Counted from the stretch's first letter, positions 1 through 9,232 are shown. The stretch is DNA of 64,000 nucleotides from Profftia tarda (GCF_904848675.1 NZ_LR890047.1:682001-746000), one strand, 5' to 3'. The notes: a model not told the origin generated them from the letters alone. Made by a program: numbers and translations.

Positions 1-1715
1 CTTCTGCTGCACTAAGCTTATCTGGTGTTCCATTTAATGGGCCTTTTGGTGCAGCTCGTGTTGGTTACATCAGTGATCAGTATGTGCTGAACCCAACTAC
101 TGATGAACTACAAAAAAGTAAGTTAGATCTAGTTGTTGCAGGTACTCAGGACGCTGTGCTAATGGTTGAATCTGAAGCTCAAGTATTAAGCGAAGATCAA
201 ATGCTTAATGCAGTTTTATTTGGACATGAAAATCAGCAGGTTCTTATTAAAAATATCAGAGCACTGACTAATGAAGCTGGTAAACCTCGTTGGAGATGGG
301 ATCCACCTGCAATCAAGAAAGAGCTGCACTCCCGCGTTGCCAAGCTCGCTAAAGATCGTCTTGAGCATGCATATCAGATCATTGAAAAACAGGAGCGTTA
401 TGCTGAGCTTACCCAAATTAAAACAGACGTTATTACTACATTACAGGCTGAAGACAGTTCTCTGAACATAACGGAAATAACAACAGTTATTGCGTTACTA
501 GAAAAAAATATTGTTCGCGGCCGCGTGATACGTGGTGAGCTGCGTATAGATGGTCGTGAAAAAGATATGATACGTGGTTTAGATATACGTACTGGTATTT
601 TGCCACGTACTCATGGATCTGCACTGTTTACACGTGGAGAAACTCAGGCTCTAGTTACTGCCACTTTAGGTACGGAGCGAGATGCACAGAATATTGACAG
701 TTTAATCGGTGATCAAACTGACCGCTTCTTACTACACTATAATTTCCCTCCTTATTCTGTGGGAGAAATTGGGATGATGGGCTCCCCTAAGCGCCGGGAA
801 ATAGGTCATGGCCGATTAGCAAAACGTAGCCTATTAGCAGTAATGCCGAATCAAGCAGAGTTTCCGTATACTATACGCGTAGTATCTGAAATAACTGAAT
901 CTAATGGCTCTTCTTCTATGGCTTCTGTTTGCGGTGCCTCTCTTGCACTGATGGATGCAGGTGTACCTATAACATCTGCTGTTGCTGGCATAGCTATGGG
1001 CCTCGTTAAAGAAAAAGATAAATTTGTCGTGCTATCTGATATTTTAGGTGATGAAGATAATCTAGGTGATATGGACTTCAAAGTTGCAGGTAGCTGTCAA
1101 GGAATTACTGCTTTACAGATGGATATGAAAATAGAAGGCATTACCTACAAAATTATGCATATAGCTCTAAATCAAGCTAGAAGTGCTCGCCTTCATATTT
1201 TGGCTGTTATGGAACAAGCGATCAATGCTCCTCGTGATAATATTTCTAAATTTGCTCCACGAATTCATACGATCAAGATTAATCCTGAAAAAATAAAAGA
1301 TATTATTGGTAAGGGTGGCTCAGTAATCCGCGCTCTCACTGAAGAAACTAGTACCACAATTGAAATTGAGGATGATGGTACTATTAAAATAGTTTCAACT
1401 GATAAAGAAAAAGCGAAACAAGCTATCTTACGCATCAAAGAAATTACTGCTGATATTGAAGTTGGGCGCATTTATCAGGGTAAAGTAACCCGCATAGTTG
1501 ATTTTGGTGCTTTTGTTGCCATTACGAATAGTAAAGAAGGTCTTGTTCATATTTCTCAGATTACTGAAAAGCGCGTTGAAAAAGTAAGCGACCATCTTCT
1601 TATGGGTCAACAAGTTTCGGTTAAAGTACTAGAAGTTGATCGTCAAGGGCGTGTGCGCCTTAGCATAAAAGAAGCTAAAGCACTAGAACAAAGTAGTGTT
1701 CTTACTAATAAATAA
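1..1715 (+). CDS. pnp: Polyribonucleotide nucleotidyltransferase (PNPase), 5' end outside window
   Basis: PNPase is the 3'-5' phosphorolytic exoribonuclease of the RNA degradosome. The frame is open from base 3, and the residues before the GTG at 84 (S-A-A-L-S-L-S-G-V-P-F-N-G-P) already match the first RNase PH domain. So the gene runs in from the left with about 130 residues missing, and the GTG at 84 is an internal Val. What remains is the end of RNase PH domain 1, the alpha-helical linker, RNase PH domain 2 (DGREKDMIRGLD, then SGSSSMASVCG-like core), a KH domain (IIGKGGSVIRALTEET) and an S1 domain (GKVTRIVDFGAFV, then GLVHISQI). The acidic tail of E. coli PNPase is shortened to a few residues. 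A hairpin follows 20 bases after the stop. Identity is very secure; the only doubt is the part outside the window. Confidence 0.97.
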   Translation, partial: SAALSLSGVPFNGPFGAARVGYISDQYVLNPTTDELQKSKLDLVVAGTQDAVLMVESEAQVLSEDQMLNAVLFGHENQQVLIKNIRALTNEAGKPRWRWDPPAIKKELHSRVAKLAKDRLEHAYQIIEKQERYAELTQIKTDVITTLQAEDSSLNITEITTVIALLEKNIVRGRVIRGELRIDGREKDMIRGLDIRTGILPRTHGSALFTRGETQALVTATLGTERDAQNIDSLIGDQTDRFLLHYNFPPYSVGEIGMMGSPKRREIGHGRLAKRSLLAVMPNQAEFPYTIRVVSEITESNGSSSMASVCGASLALMDAGVPITSAVAGIAMGLVKEKDKFVVLSDILGDEDNLGDMDFKVAGSCQGITALQMDMKIEGITYKIMHIALNQARSARLHILAVMEQAINAPRDNISKFAPRIHTIKINPEKIKDIIGKGGSVIRALTEETSTTIEIEDDGTIKIVSTDKEKAKQAILRIKEITADIEVGRIYQGKVTRIVDFGAFVAITNSKEGLVHISQITEKRVEKVSDHLLMGQQVSVKVLEVDRQGRVRLSIKEAKALEQSSVLTNK

Positions 1716-1735
1716 AATCATCTGCACTACTTTCT

Positions 1736-1763
1736 ACTCTTCCCTGCATTATTAGGGAGGAGT
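1736..1763 (+). terminator. Hairpin just after pnp, probable terminator or 3' stabiliser
   Basis: A 10-bp stem (ACTCTTCCCT / AGGGAGGAGT, one G-U pair) with an 8-base loop starts 20 bases after the pnp stop. It is followed by a mixed U-rich run (TTCCTTAAAT), not a clean U tract. It is much richer in G/C than its surroundings, so it is probably kept by selection. Whether it terminates or only protects the 3' end is inference. Confidence 0.55.
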
Positions 1764-2669
1764 TCCTTAAATAAAAATAATATTGTCCTCAATAATTGCG
1801 CAATACAATCTATCCATAGCAGTCTAGCATTGTTTATAATAGCTATTATTCCTAAACCATTGAATGGCTTTTAGTAACACCAAAAACTTATTATTCATTA
1901 CAATTCTCGTAAAGTTTTATACCTAGCAGTATATAAAGATAGACTAACTACGCCTCATAGTTATATTAATCAATAAATATGACAGCAAAAAATTTTTTGA
2001 GCAAACAATACTATATGATAGAATGAAATTAAAATATATTATATAGTATTTTAGAAAAAACTATTCTGATCTCTACTATAAATAGAGTATTTCTATACTA
2101 GAATAGATTTTAAAATTATAAAGTTCATGTCGAGACATGATATCTTTGTCTCCCTTATGGTAATGAATCATAAATCATACGAGATAATCCCAGAAAACCT
2201 CGTCAGGATGATCGAGAAATTTCTTAAATCAGTAATCCTTGATAAAAAGAAAATAAATTCATTAGCAGAACAGCAACTACCTATCTGCGGTAGTAACAAA
2301 AGATGAGAACAGAGATAAACAATAATGAAATATTGCCTGAGTATACTTGGTTTTTTTAATAAAAATAATATTTTTCAGTGATATTGACTTCTGTGCAGAA
2401 GCAATGTTACCTGAGTAAGGTGATTACTTAGGGCTATTTACATTAAATATTATTAGCAACGTATGTATTGATTAGTTAAGCATAAATCAAACTATGCAAC
2501 GTTAGGGTTAGCTCTTACAGAGCCAGCGTATAACAAAGACAGCCTATCAAAACTAGAACATGAATAACTAAAGAACATCATACATTTATTTTAAATTGCT
2601 CTTTAACCTTTTTAAGGTGAGAGTTACTGTTCATTATTAGATATAATTTGAGCCGGTTCATATTTTTCA
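1764..2669. other. AT-rich spacer between pnp and yrbN/deaD; no gene recognised
   Basis: E. coli has nlpI here. I see no frame resembling the NlpI lipoprotein or its TPR repeats, so nlpI seems lost. In E. coli deaD has a very long 5' leader, so part of this spacer may be transcribed leader. A 6-bp hairpin GAGACA...TGTCTC lies near 2132-2152, within what chance allows. No convincing promoter was found. Confidence 0.6.
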
Positions 2670-2744
2670 ATGAAAATAAACTGCTATTTTCTAGAAGAGT
2701 TATGTATACTGGCCGCCATTAATGAGGCACGTGTACATGACTAA
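2670..2744 (+). CDS. yrbN: YrbN-like small protein overlapping the deaD start (24 aa)
   Basis: A 24-codon frame starts at ATG 2670 and stops at TAA 2742-2744. It reads M-K-I-N-C-Y-F-L-E-E-L-C-I-L-A-A-I-N-E-A-R-V-H-D. E. coli YrbN, as I remember it, is a 26-residue product at the same place between nlpI and deaD. The two share the pattern MKI..N.F..ELC.LAAIN.EA..VH. The frame overlaps the deaD start by 8 bases in another frame, so YrbN translation ends on the deaD start, which suggests translational coupling. No strong Shine-Dalgarno is visible in front of it. The function of YrbN is unknown. Position plus residue match make this more than a random short frame; that it yields a stable peptide is inference. 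Confidence 0.75.
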   Translation: MKINCYFLEELCILAAINEARVHD

Positions 2745-4587
2745 GTTAGAGAATTCTTTTGCTTTCCTAGGGTTAGCTCAACCAATCATCCAAGCACTAA
2801 ACGACCTTGGCTACGAAAAACCATCACCCATACAAGAAGAATGCATTCCTCACCTTTTAAAAGGTAGAGATGTTCTAGGTATGGCTCAAACAGGTTCGGG
2901 TAAAACTGCTGCCTTTTCGTTGCCACTATTGAATAATATTAAACCAGGACTAAAAGCACCACAGATACTAGTTTTAGCTCCAACTCGTGAGCTAGCAATT
3001 CAAGTTTCCCAGGCAATGGCTAACTTTGCTAGACATATAAAAGCTATAAATGTTGTTGCTATTTACGGTGGACAGCGATATGACTTACAGCTGCGTGCCC
3101 TGCGTCAAGGGCCACAGATTGTTGTTGGGACCCCAGGCAGAATGCTTGACCACTTAAAGCGTGGCACACTAAATCTTTCTCATCTAAGTGGTTTGGTTTT
3201 AGATGAAGCTGATGAAATGCTACGCATGGGATTCATCGAAGATGTTGAAGCTATAATGGCACAGATTCCAGCAGAACATCAGACAGCTTTATTTTCTGCA
3301 ACTATGCCTGAAGCAATTCGTCGTATCACGCGACGCTTTATGAAAGATCCTAAGGAAGTACGAATTCAGTCTAGCATCAACAATCGGCCTGATATTAGTC
3401 AAAGCTACTGGAGTGTTTTTGGTATCCGTAAAAACGAAGCATTAGTTCGCTTTCTTGAAGCTGAAGATTTTGATGCTGCAATCATATTCGTACGCACTAA
3501 AAACGCTACTCTAGAAGTTTCGGAAGCCTTGGAACGTAGTGGTTATACCAGTGCTGCTCTAAATGGTGACATGAACCAAGCCCTGCGTGAGCAGACTTTA
3601 GGACGATTAAAAGACGGTCGTTTAGATATTCTAATTGCTACTGATGTTGCTGCGCGCGGTCTAGATGTAGACCGCATTAGTCTTGTTGTCAACTATGATA
3701 TTCCGATGGACTCAGAGTCTTATGTTCATCGTATAGGCCGCACAGGACGTGCAGGACGTGCAGGACGTGCATTGCTATTTGTTGAGAACGGCGAACGTCG
3801 ACTGCTGCGGAATATTGAACGCATAATGAAGCTCAATATTCCAGAAGTAGAAATTCCTAACGCAGCACTTTTGGGTCAACGTCGTTTGGCTAAGTTTGCC
3901 GCTAAAGTACAAAAACAAATAGAAAGTAGTGATCTTGATAAATACCGTGATCTGCTAACTAAACTGCAACCGGCAGATAAGTTAGATTTGGAAACTTTAG
4001 CAGCAGCTCTACTTAAGATGGCACGAGGCGAACGCCCCCTTATACCGCCACCAGATCTAATCATAGAACGTAGTCAGCGTCGTGAATTCAACGATCGTGA
4101 TATTCGCAATGGCAATCATGATAAACGTAGAAACACGAAACGCCGTGAACATCGTGAGGATATGGCTCTTTATCGTATAGAAGTTGGCCGTGATGATGGC
4201 GTTGAAGTACGTCATATTGTTGGTGCTATTGCTAACGAGGGTGATATTAGTAGTCGTCATATTGGTCATATAAAACTATTTGCTTGTCACTCAACTATCG
4301 AATTGCCTAAGAATATGCCAAATGATTTATTATCCCATTTTAACTGCACTCGCATTCTCAATAAGCCTCTAAACATGAGGTTGATGGGTGATGCACCACC
4401 ACGGACATATCGTGAAAATACAGTAAGTAATAATAATACCAGCAACTTTATCAGCGGTGAGCGTCGTAATTTTAGAAATCGTGATGATAAACATCACCGT
4501 TATAATCGATATTCTAATAATAAAAAGGATCGCATTTCAGCTAAAAACCATGATGATGCACCGCCGACTCGTGGGCATACTAATTAA
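2737..4587 (+). CDS. deaD: DEAD-box RNA helicase DeaD (CsdA)
   Basis: This ATP-dependent RNA helicase unwinds structured RNA in ribosome assembly and cold growth, and in E. coli joins a cold degradosome with PNPase. Visible motifs in order are the Q motif (GYEKPSPIQ), motif I (AQTGSGKT), PTRELA, GG, TPGR, motif II DEAD, SAT, then RecA domain 2 with ARGLD and HRIGRTGRAGR. A DbpA-like RNA-binding domain (YRIEVGRDDGVEVRHIVGAIANEGDIS) follows, then a basic Arg/Asn-rich tail. I chose ATG 2737: GAGG lies at 2724-2727, nine bases upstream, and M-T-K-L-E-N-S-F-A-F-L-G-L lines up with the E. coli N-terminus. An in-frame ATG at 2722 would place the GAGG inside the gene. The product is 616 aa against 629 in E. 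coli; the tail is poorer in Arg-Gly repeats. Confidence 0.97.
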   Translation: MTKLENSFAFLGLAQPIIQALNDLGYEKPSPIQEECIPHLLKGRDVLGMAQTGSGKTAAFSLPLLNNIKPGLKAPQILVLAPTRELAIQVSQAMANFARHIKAINVVAIYGGQRYDLQLRALRQGPQIVVGTPGRMLDHLKRGTLNLSHLSGLVLDEADEMLRMGFIEDVEAIMAQIPAEHQTALFSATMPEAIRRITRRFMKDPKEVRIQSSINNRPDISQSYWSVFGIRKNEALVRFLEAEDFDAAIIFVRTKNATLEVSEALERSGYTSAALNGDMNQALREQTLGRLKDGRLDILIATDVAARGLDVDRISLVVNYDIPMDSESYVHRIGRTGRAGRAGRALLFVENGERRLLRNIERIMKLNIPEVEIPNAALLGQRRLAKFAAKVQKQIESSDLDKYRDLLTKLQPADKLDLETLAAALLKMARGERPLIPPPDLIIERSQRREFNDRDIRNGNHDKRRNTKRREHREDMALYRIEVGRDDGVEVRHIVGAIANEGDISSRHIGHIKLFACHSTIELPKNMPNDLLSHFNCTRILNKPLNMRLMGDAPPRTYRENTVSNNNTSNFISGERRNFRNRDDKHHRYNRYSNNKKDRISAKNHDDAPPTRGHTN

Positions 4588-4723
4588 CAGCAGACAAGTC
4601 TCTAACTCAGAGATAAGATCCACTAACAAATAGTCTTTTTGTGATTACATATAAATTATGATAATTCTAATTATAAAAGATATATTAAATATATATTATT
4701 GAATAATAGCATTAATAAGATGC

Positions 4724-4763
4724 TTCAGAACATTAAGAAATATAATTTTCTTAATGTTCTGAA
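4724..4763. terminator. 17-bp perfect hairpin in the deaD/gpmI convergent spacer
   Basis: Arms 4724-4740 and 4747-4763 are exact reverse complements (17 bp) around the 6-base loop TATAAT. It begins 137 bases after the deaD stop. There is no U tract on either side, so it is not a textbook intrinsic terminator. Its length and its place between converging genes suggest a two-way terminator or 3' barrier (inference). Confidence 0.55.
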
Positions 4764-5554
4764 AAAGAATAATTCTCTACTATAAGATACATAACTTAAA
4801 TAAACTTATTGACCAAACTTTGAGAAATACTATTGAAGTAAATCAGGTAAGTTTATGCATATTTTATCTTAAATAGTGTACGTTTAGCTAAAATTAAAAT
4901 CAAAAAACTTAAAAACAACACCAAATGTCTTCCCAGACAGTGTTTCGTGTCAATTTACTAAAATATACGCAATAAAATATGCAATAGCATATACCAAAGA
5001 GTTGCCGAGAATAATTAATAAATTCAAATAAACTTGAATTGCTTTATTAGAGTGATGAATTTGCATCGCTCTTAATTTATAAGGATTGCTCGCAACTTAT
5101 CATACAATTTTAATCTACTTTACAAGAGCCTCTCATAAGTAAATCAGACGTTTTTATTTATTCCTACAAATAAGAAATATATAAACTTATTATAGATAAT
5201 TTATAGGTATTTATCATATTTAAGCATCAGGGTTTTGTAGATTAAATTAAATGAGTAGTGTTTCTGGGTATCAGAGACAAGTCAAAATTTATCTTAAGTA
5301 GACAACCATTTTGTATTATGACTATTCCTTTTCTTAAAACAAATCTTAAAATTAACTTAGCGCTTATTTTAAGCGTGTTGAGACATTGATTAATATATGT
5401 TATTTACTACTTCTTATATTTCTATATTTATATTACTGATCTTGAACGCGATATAGATCAGTATCGCAAGAGTGTAACTAAAAATATTTCTTCTTTTAAA
5501 CGCGCCTTGGTTAACTGTAATTATTAAAAAATTTATCTTAAAACAGGATGCTTA
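4764..5554. other. AT-rich spacer between deaD and gpmI; no gene recognised
   Basis: Two small adjacent hairpins occur, 5021-5040 (AATTCAA/TTGAATT) and 5049-5072 (9 bp with one G-U pair, then TAATTTAT). Another pair of overlapping stems lies at 5434-5463 (TACTGATC/GATCAGTA, and GCGATA/TATCGC). The stretch 5435-5527 is less AT-rich than its surroundings and is open for about 30 codons on the plus strand. I cannot match it to any protein; it may be the fossil of a lost gene. Confidence 0.45.
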
Positions 5555-7099
5555 TTAACTTAATATAAACAACTGCTTACCAGTCATATCTTTTGGTACC
5601 TTCATGTTCATCATAGTTAGCATAGTAACTGCTATATCAGATAATTTACCACCATTAATAGATTTAGCTGGTTTACCAATGTAAATCAATGGTACCGGCA
5701 GATTAGTATGAGCCGTGTAGGGAGACCCAGTAAACTGATCGCGCATTAATTCAGCGTTACCATGATCCGCAGTGATCAGCAACTGGCCATCTATGCTATT
5801 TACTGCTTTCACAACCTGGCCAATGCATTCATCTAAAATCTCAATAGCTTTAACTGTTGCATCATAAATACCAGTGTGACCAACCATATCCCCATTAGGA
5901 TAGTTGCAAATGATAGCATCGTATTTAGTGCTATTAATAGCGGCGATTAATTCTGCAGTAAGCTCTGCAGAGCTCATTTCAGGTTTGAGATCATAGGTAG
6001 CTACTTTTGGTGAATTGATCAGGATACGATCTTCACCTTTAAACCTTTTTTCAATGCCTCCATTATAGAAAAACGTTACGTGAGCATATTTTTCAGTTTC
6101 AGAAATACGTAATTGGGTTTTGTTATGTTTCATCAGCCATTCACCAAAAGTATTTTTTAGTGATGATGATCGATAAGCGCATGCGGCTTTAATATCGGCA
6201 GCATATTCAGTTAACATTACAAAATTACTTAAACTAACCACTTTATTACGCGGAAAATCCTTAAAATCACTCTTAACAAAAGCATGTGTAATTTGTCGAG
6301 CTCGATCAGCACGGAAATTCATAAAGATCAATGCATCACCGTCTTGCATAATAGCATCAGGTTCACCAGTTCCTCTGATAACGGTTGATTTAACAAACTC
6401 ATCGTTTTCATCACGATCGTAAGCGTCTTCAAGACCGGAAACTGCGTTTTCAGCTCTGAATTCTCCTTTAGCTTCGGTTATCAGATCATAAGCTAACTTG
6501 ACACGATCCCAACGATTATCTCTATCCATAGCATAGTAGCGACCAATAAGAGATGCTATGCGGCCTCGACCGAGTTGAACAAATTTTTCGGTGAATAGTT
6601 TTAGTGTATTTTTAGCACTGCGAGGTGGAGTATCGCGACCATCTAAAAAAGCATGTAAATAAATATTCTCTGCGCGGCGCTTAGCGGCTAATTCAACCAT
6701 AGCCATAATGTGGCTCTCATGGCTATGCACTCCCCCAGGAGATAGTAATCCCATGATATGAACAGCTTTGCCTAGAGATACTGCTTGATCTACAGCGTCA
6801 ATTATAACTTTATTGATAAAAAAATTACCTTCTTTAATTTCTTTGTCAATCCGTGTCAAATCTTGATATACTATACGTCCTGCACCCAAATTTATATGTC
6901 CTACTTCTGAATTACCCATTTGCCCATCAGGTAACCCAACGTCTAAACCGGAAGCTGATATTAGGGTGTGTGGATACTCTTTCCACAAACGATCCATAAC
7001 AGGACTTTTGGCTTTAAGGATTGCATTATCTTGCATGTCCTCACGATAACCATAACCATCTAGAATCAAGAGTACCATAGTTTTTTTAATCTTTGACAT
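5555..7099 (-). CDS. gpmI: 2,3-bisphosphoglycerate-independent phosphoglycerate mutase
   Basis: It interconverts 3- and 2-phosphoglycerate in the cytosol during glycolysis, using two Mn2+ ions and a phosphoserine intermediate. The 514-residue length matches E. coli (514). The metal site LILDGYGYRE is at residues 11-20, the phosphorylated Ser is S64 in MGNSEVGH, and HAFLDGRDTPPRSA, ICNYPNGDMVGHTG and LLITADHGNAE supply further metal and substrate ligands. Start ATG has GAGG eight bases upstream. It is divergent from yibN-secB-gpsA-cysE, the same neighbourhood as in E. coli. grxC, usually between yibN and secB, is missing, and envC, usually after gpmI, is not seen. Confidence 0.97.
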   Translation of the reverse strand: MSKIKKTMVLLILDGYGYREDMQDNAILKAKSPVMDRLWKEYPHTLISASGLDVGLPDGQMGNSEVGHINLGAGRIVYQDLTRIDKEIKEGNFFINKVIIDAVDQAVSLGKAVHIMGLLSPGGVHSHESHIMAMVELAAKRRAENIYLHAFLDGRDTPPRSAKNTLKLFTEKFVQLGRGRIASLIGRYYAMDRDNRWDRVKLAYDLITEAKGEFRAENAVSGLEDAYDRDENDEFVKSTVIRGTGEPDAIMQDGDALIFMNFRADRARQITHAFVKSDFKDFPRNKVVSLSNFVMLTEYAADIKAACAYRSSSLKNTFGEWLMKHNKTQLRISETEKYAHVTFFYNGGIEKRFKGEDRILINSPKVATYDLKPEMSSAELTAELIAAINSTKYDAIICNYPNGDMVGHTGIYDATVKAIEILDECIGQVVKAVNSIDGQLLITADHGNAELMRDQFTGSPYTAHTNLPVPLIYIGKPAKSINGGKLSDIAVTMLTMMNMKVPKDMTGKQLFILS

Positions 7100-7951
7100 T
7101 GTAATAACCTCTATATAAATAAATGATTTAATTTAAACATTTTATACATGAATAGTACCCTACTTTAGGTAAATTTCATGAATTAGACAAGAGTCAAACT
7201 TAAAAGCAAAAGAAAAGGCAAAATAATAGACATGGATATTCACAGGAAAAGCGTGTAATATTACTACAGTTTAGCGGTGTATTATCTTTAATAGAGATAA
7301 TAAAATTTTAGAGAATATTTTGTCAAAGTAAAAATATAAAACTGCCACATGGATAAATAAAATAAAAGACCTCTCATTTAGATAATGCTTAAATAAGATA
7401 ATATTATATGAATATATTTCAGAAAGTAGATGCGGTTATTTGTTTTTAATAAAGATGAGAGCGCTATATAATATTAAAACACTGAGTAGATAATTGCTAA
7501 TTATGATCTAGGACTGAATAGTATGAAAGATTTCTAGAAAGTAAATAAAGTTATCCATGGTATTTATAAATTAGAGAATAATTTTCTTAATAGAGAGGTC
7601 TTTAAGAACTACTATAGTATATCAGCATATCACATGCAGCTCTGAAAATAATTTCTATAATACTAATCGCTTAGGATAACCAGACCTACTAGGAGACTAC
7701 AGATGTCTCAAATAATATACTCTAATGCACAATTGTTCCTTGCTAAATTATTTTTTATTCAATTAGAATCTAAGTGATCTTTTCTGTACCGCTCATCAAG
7801 GATGATATATCCTTACATCAGCAAGAAAATTTTTAATTCTTTTCAAATTACTGTTCATTACAGTTCTGCTGGATATCATAAAACACTGCGCACTCTTAAT
7901 GGCTAAGGCGTCTATTTTGTTCTTTTAACTGATATGAGTTTTATTTAATCA
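7100..7951. other. AT-rich spacer between divergent gpmI and yibN
   Basis: This should hold the promoters of both genes, but I could not pick a convincing -35/-10 pair for either. One short hairpin, AAGGAT-gatat-ATCCTT, lies near 7799-7815. No gene, RNA or repeat was recognised. Confidence 0.5.
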
Positions 7952-8389
7952 ATGCAAATGCAAAATATTATACAATTTGTAAGCAGCCATCCCATGCTAT
8001 GCTCAGCATGGATCATTCTGTTTATTACATTACTGATTAATACCCTAAAAGGGTATCTCTCCAAAGTAAAAAAAATAACTCGCGCTGAAGCAACATGCCT
8101 GATAAATCAAGAAGGTGCAGTGATTATTGATACCCGTCCTTACCAAGATTTTTGCAAAGGTCATTTGGTAAATGCTTTAAACGTAAATCCCGTAGATATA
8201 AGAAACGGCATACTTAATAATTTAGCAAAATATAAATATCAACCGGTAATCATAGTGTGTACCCATGGCATCCACTCTCGTTCATCAGGAGAGCACTTGG
8301 TGAAAGCTGGTTTTCAATATATTTATACTTTACAGGAGGGCATGAATGGGTGGAATAATGCAAACTTGCCTTTAGCACGCTTTAAATAA
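7952..8389 (+). CDS. yibN: Membrane-anchored rhodanese-domain protein YibN
   Basis: The product has 145 residues (E. coli YibN 143). It has one N-terminal membrane segment at about residues 15-32 (LCSAWIILFITLLINTL), then a cytosolic rhodanese fold: IIDTRPYQDFCKGHLVNALN followed by the loop CTHGIHSRSS. Cys103 falls at the usual rhodanese sulfur-carrying position (C-x-x-G), spaced as in GlpE from the downstream AGF. E. coli YibN, as I recall it, lacks Cys at that exact place, so activity may differ. The physiological role is unclear in the family; a link to membrane protein insertion has been proposed. No strong ribosome site precedes the ATG. It sits first in the yibN-secB-gpsA-cysE array, in E. 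coli order. Confidence 0.88.
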   Translation: MQMQNIIQFVSSHPMLCSAWIILFITLLINTLKGYLSKVKKITRAEATCLINQEGAVIIDTRPYQDFCKGHLVNALNVNPVDIRNGILNNLAKYKYQPVIIVCTHGIHSRSSGEHLVKAGFQYIYTLQEGMNGWNNANLPLARFK

Positions 8390-8710
8390 TATATATTGTA
8401 TAATAGCCGGTAGGATATATCTGTACCAAAAGCATTATTTTCTAACATCATTTAAGAGCGTGAATATCACTTTAAATTCCTTCATATAATAAAATTATTA
8501 TCAATAAAGATAGAGCATATGTTAGAAATAATTGAGTGTATTTCCTTTGCAATTCCTCGCCATACTTCATGTATAGCATATTTATGTCTGTTATTATTTT
8601 GACAAACATGTAACATACAATAAGAGTTAGGAGAACTTATGTAAGAAGTATCGTGCTTATGATCCATCAACCTCATGTATAAGAGGTATTCATATAAAAG
8701 GTATGAATCC
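8390..8710. other. Spacer between yibN and secB; grxC missing
   Basis: About 320 bases of AT-rich DNA where E. coli carries grxC. I see no glutaredoxin CPYC motif or other frame. Only the secB ribosome site (AAAGG near 8697-8701) is assignable. Confidence 0.6.
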
Positions 8711-9232
8711 ATGTCGGAACAAAAAAAAATCGCAATGTCTTTAGAAATTCAACGTATTTATACTAAAGATATATCCTTTGAGGCTCCAAATTCACCAGCT
8801 ATATTTCAAAAAACATGGCAACCAGAAGTCAGGATAGATCTAAATACTACATCAAATCAATTAATGAACAATGTGTTTGAGGTTGTATTGTGGATTACTG
8901 TAACAGCATCCCTTAAAAAAGAAATTGCATTCTTGTGTGAAATACATCAGGCAGGAATCTTTGCTATTGATGGTATTGAAGATAGCAAAATGGCTCATTT
9001 TTTAGGAGCTTATTGCCCTAATATTTTATTCCCGTATGCACGTGAGTGCATTAGCAACTTAGTAAATCATAGCACTTTCCCGCAGTTGAACCTAGCTCCG
9101 GTTAATTTTGATACATTGTTTATGAAATATCTAAGAAAAGCTGAGCAGCCTGAGCAGCCTGAGCAGCCTGAGCAGCCTGAGCAGCCTGAGCAGCCTGAGC
9201 AGCCTGAGCAGGCCATGAATTCCCATGAATAA
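8711..9232 (+). CDS. secB: Protein-export chaperone SecB with an EQP-repeat tail
   Basis: SecB is the cytosolic tetrameric chaperone that keeps outer-membrane and periplasmic precursors unfolded and hands them to SecA. The core is clear: IQRIYTKDISFEAPN, FQKTWQPEV, then AHFLGAYCPNILFPYARECI and FPQLNLAPVNFD. Start ATG 8711 (M-S-E-Q) is preceded by AAAGG and matches E. coli; an upstream in-frame ATG at 8675 would add 12 unrelated residues. The product is 173 aa against 155. The added length is a C-terminal run of seven Glu-Gln-Pro units plus Glu-Gln, coded by a 9-bp tandem repeat, replacing the flexible SecA-contacting tail. The gene overlaps gpsA by 8 bases. Confidence 0.96.
   Translation: MSEQKKIAMSLEIQRIYTKDISFEAPNSPAIFQKTWQPEVRIDLNTTSNQLMNNVFEVVLWITVTASLKKEIAFLCEIHQAGIFAIDGIEDSKMAHFLGAYCPNILFPYARECISNLVNHSTFPQLNLAPVNFDTLFMKYLRKAEQPEQPEQPEQPEQPEQPEQPEQAMNSHE
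9143..9211 (+). repeat. 9-bp minisatellite (GAGCAGCCT) inside secB
   Basis: Seven exact tandem copies of GAGCAGCCT run from 9143 to 9205, followed by a partial GAGCAG to 9211. The unit is two-thirds G/C in a very AT-rich genome and is a multiple of three, so copy-number change would not shift the SecB frame. It codes for (Glu-Gln-Pro)7-Glu-Gln. Confidence 0.97.

Noticed and set aside
84..92. Start codon of pnp at GTG 84
   Set aside because: The frame continues upstream to base 3 with residues matching the first RNase PH domain, so this is an internal Val codon of a gene cut by the window edge.
3736..3775. Triple GGACGTGCA repeat in deaD as a slippage tract
   Set aside because: It encodes the conserved GRTGRAGRAGRA of motif VI, present in free-living relatives, so the repetition is in the protein.
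5387..5527. Open stretch ending in a charged 30-residue segment before gpmI
   Set aside because: It looks more protein-like than its surroundings but has no start in frame, no ribosome site and no family I can name; at most a gene fossil.
7500..7570. DnaA-box-like TTATCCA and a possible origin
   Set aside because: A single near-match without clustering or origin-linked genes; expected by chance in AT-rich DNA.
8482..8712. 76-codon minus-strand frame between yibN and secB
   Set aside because: It overlaps the secB ribosome site and start and has no family features.
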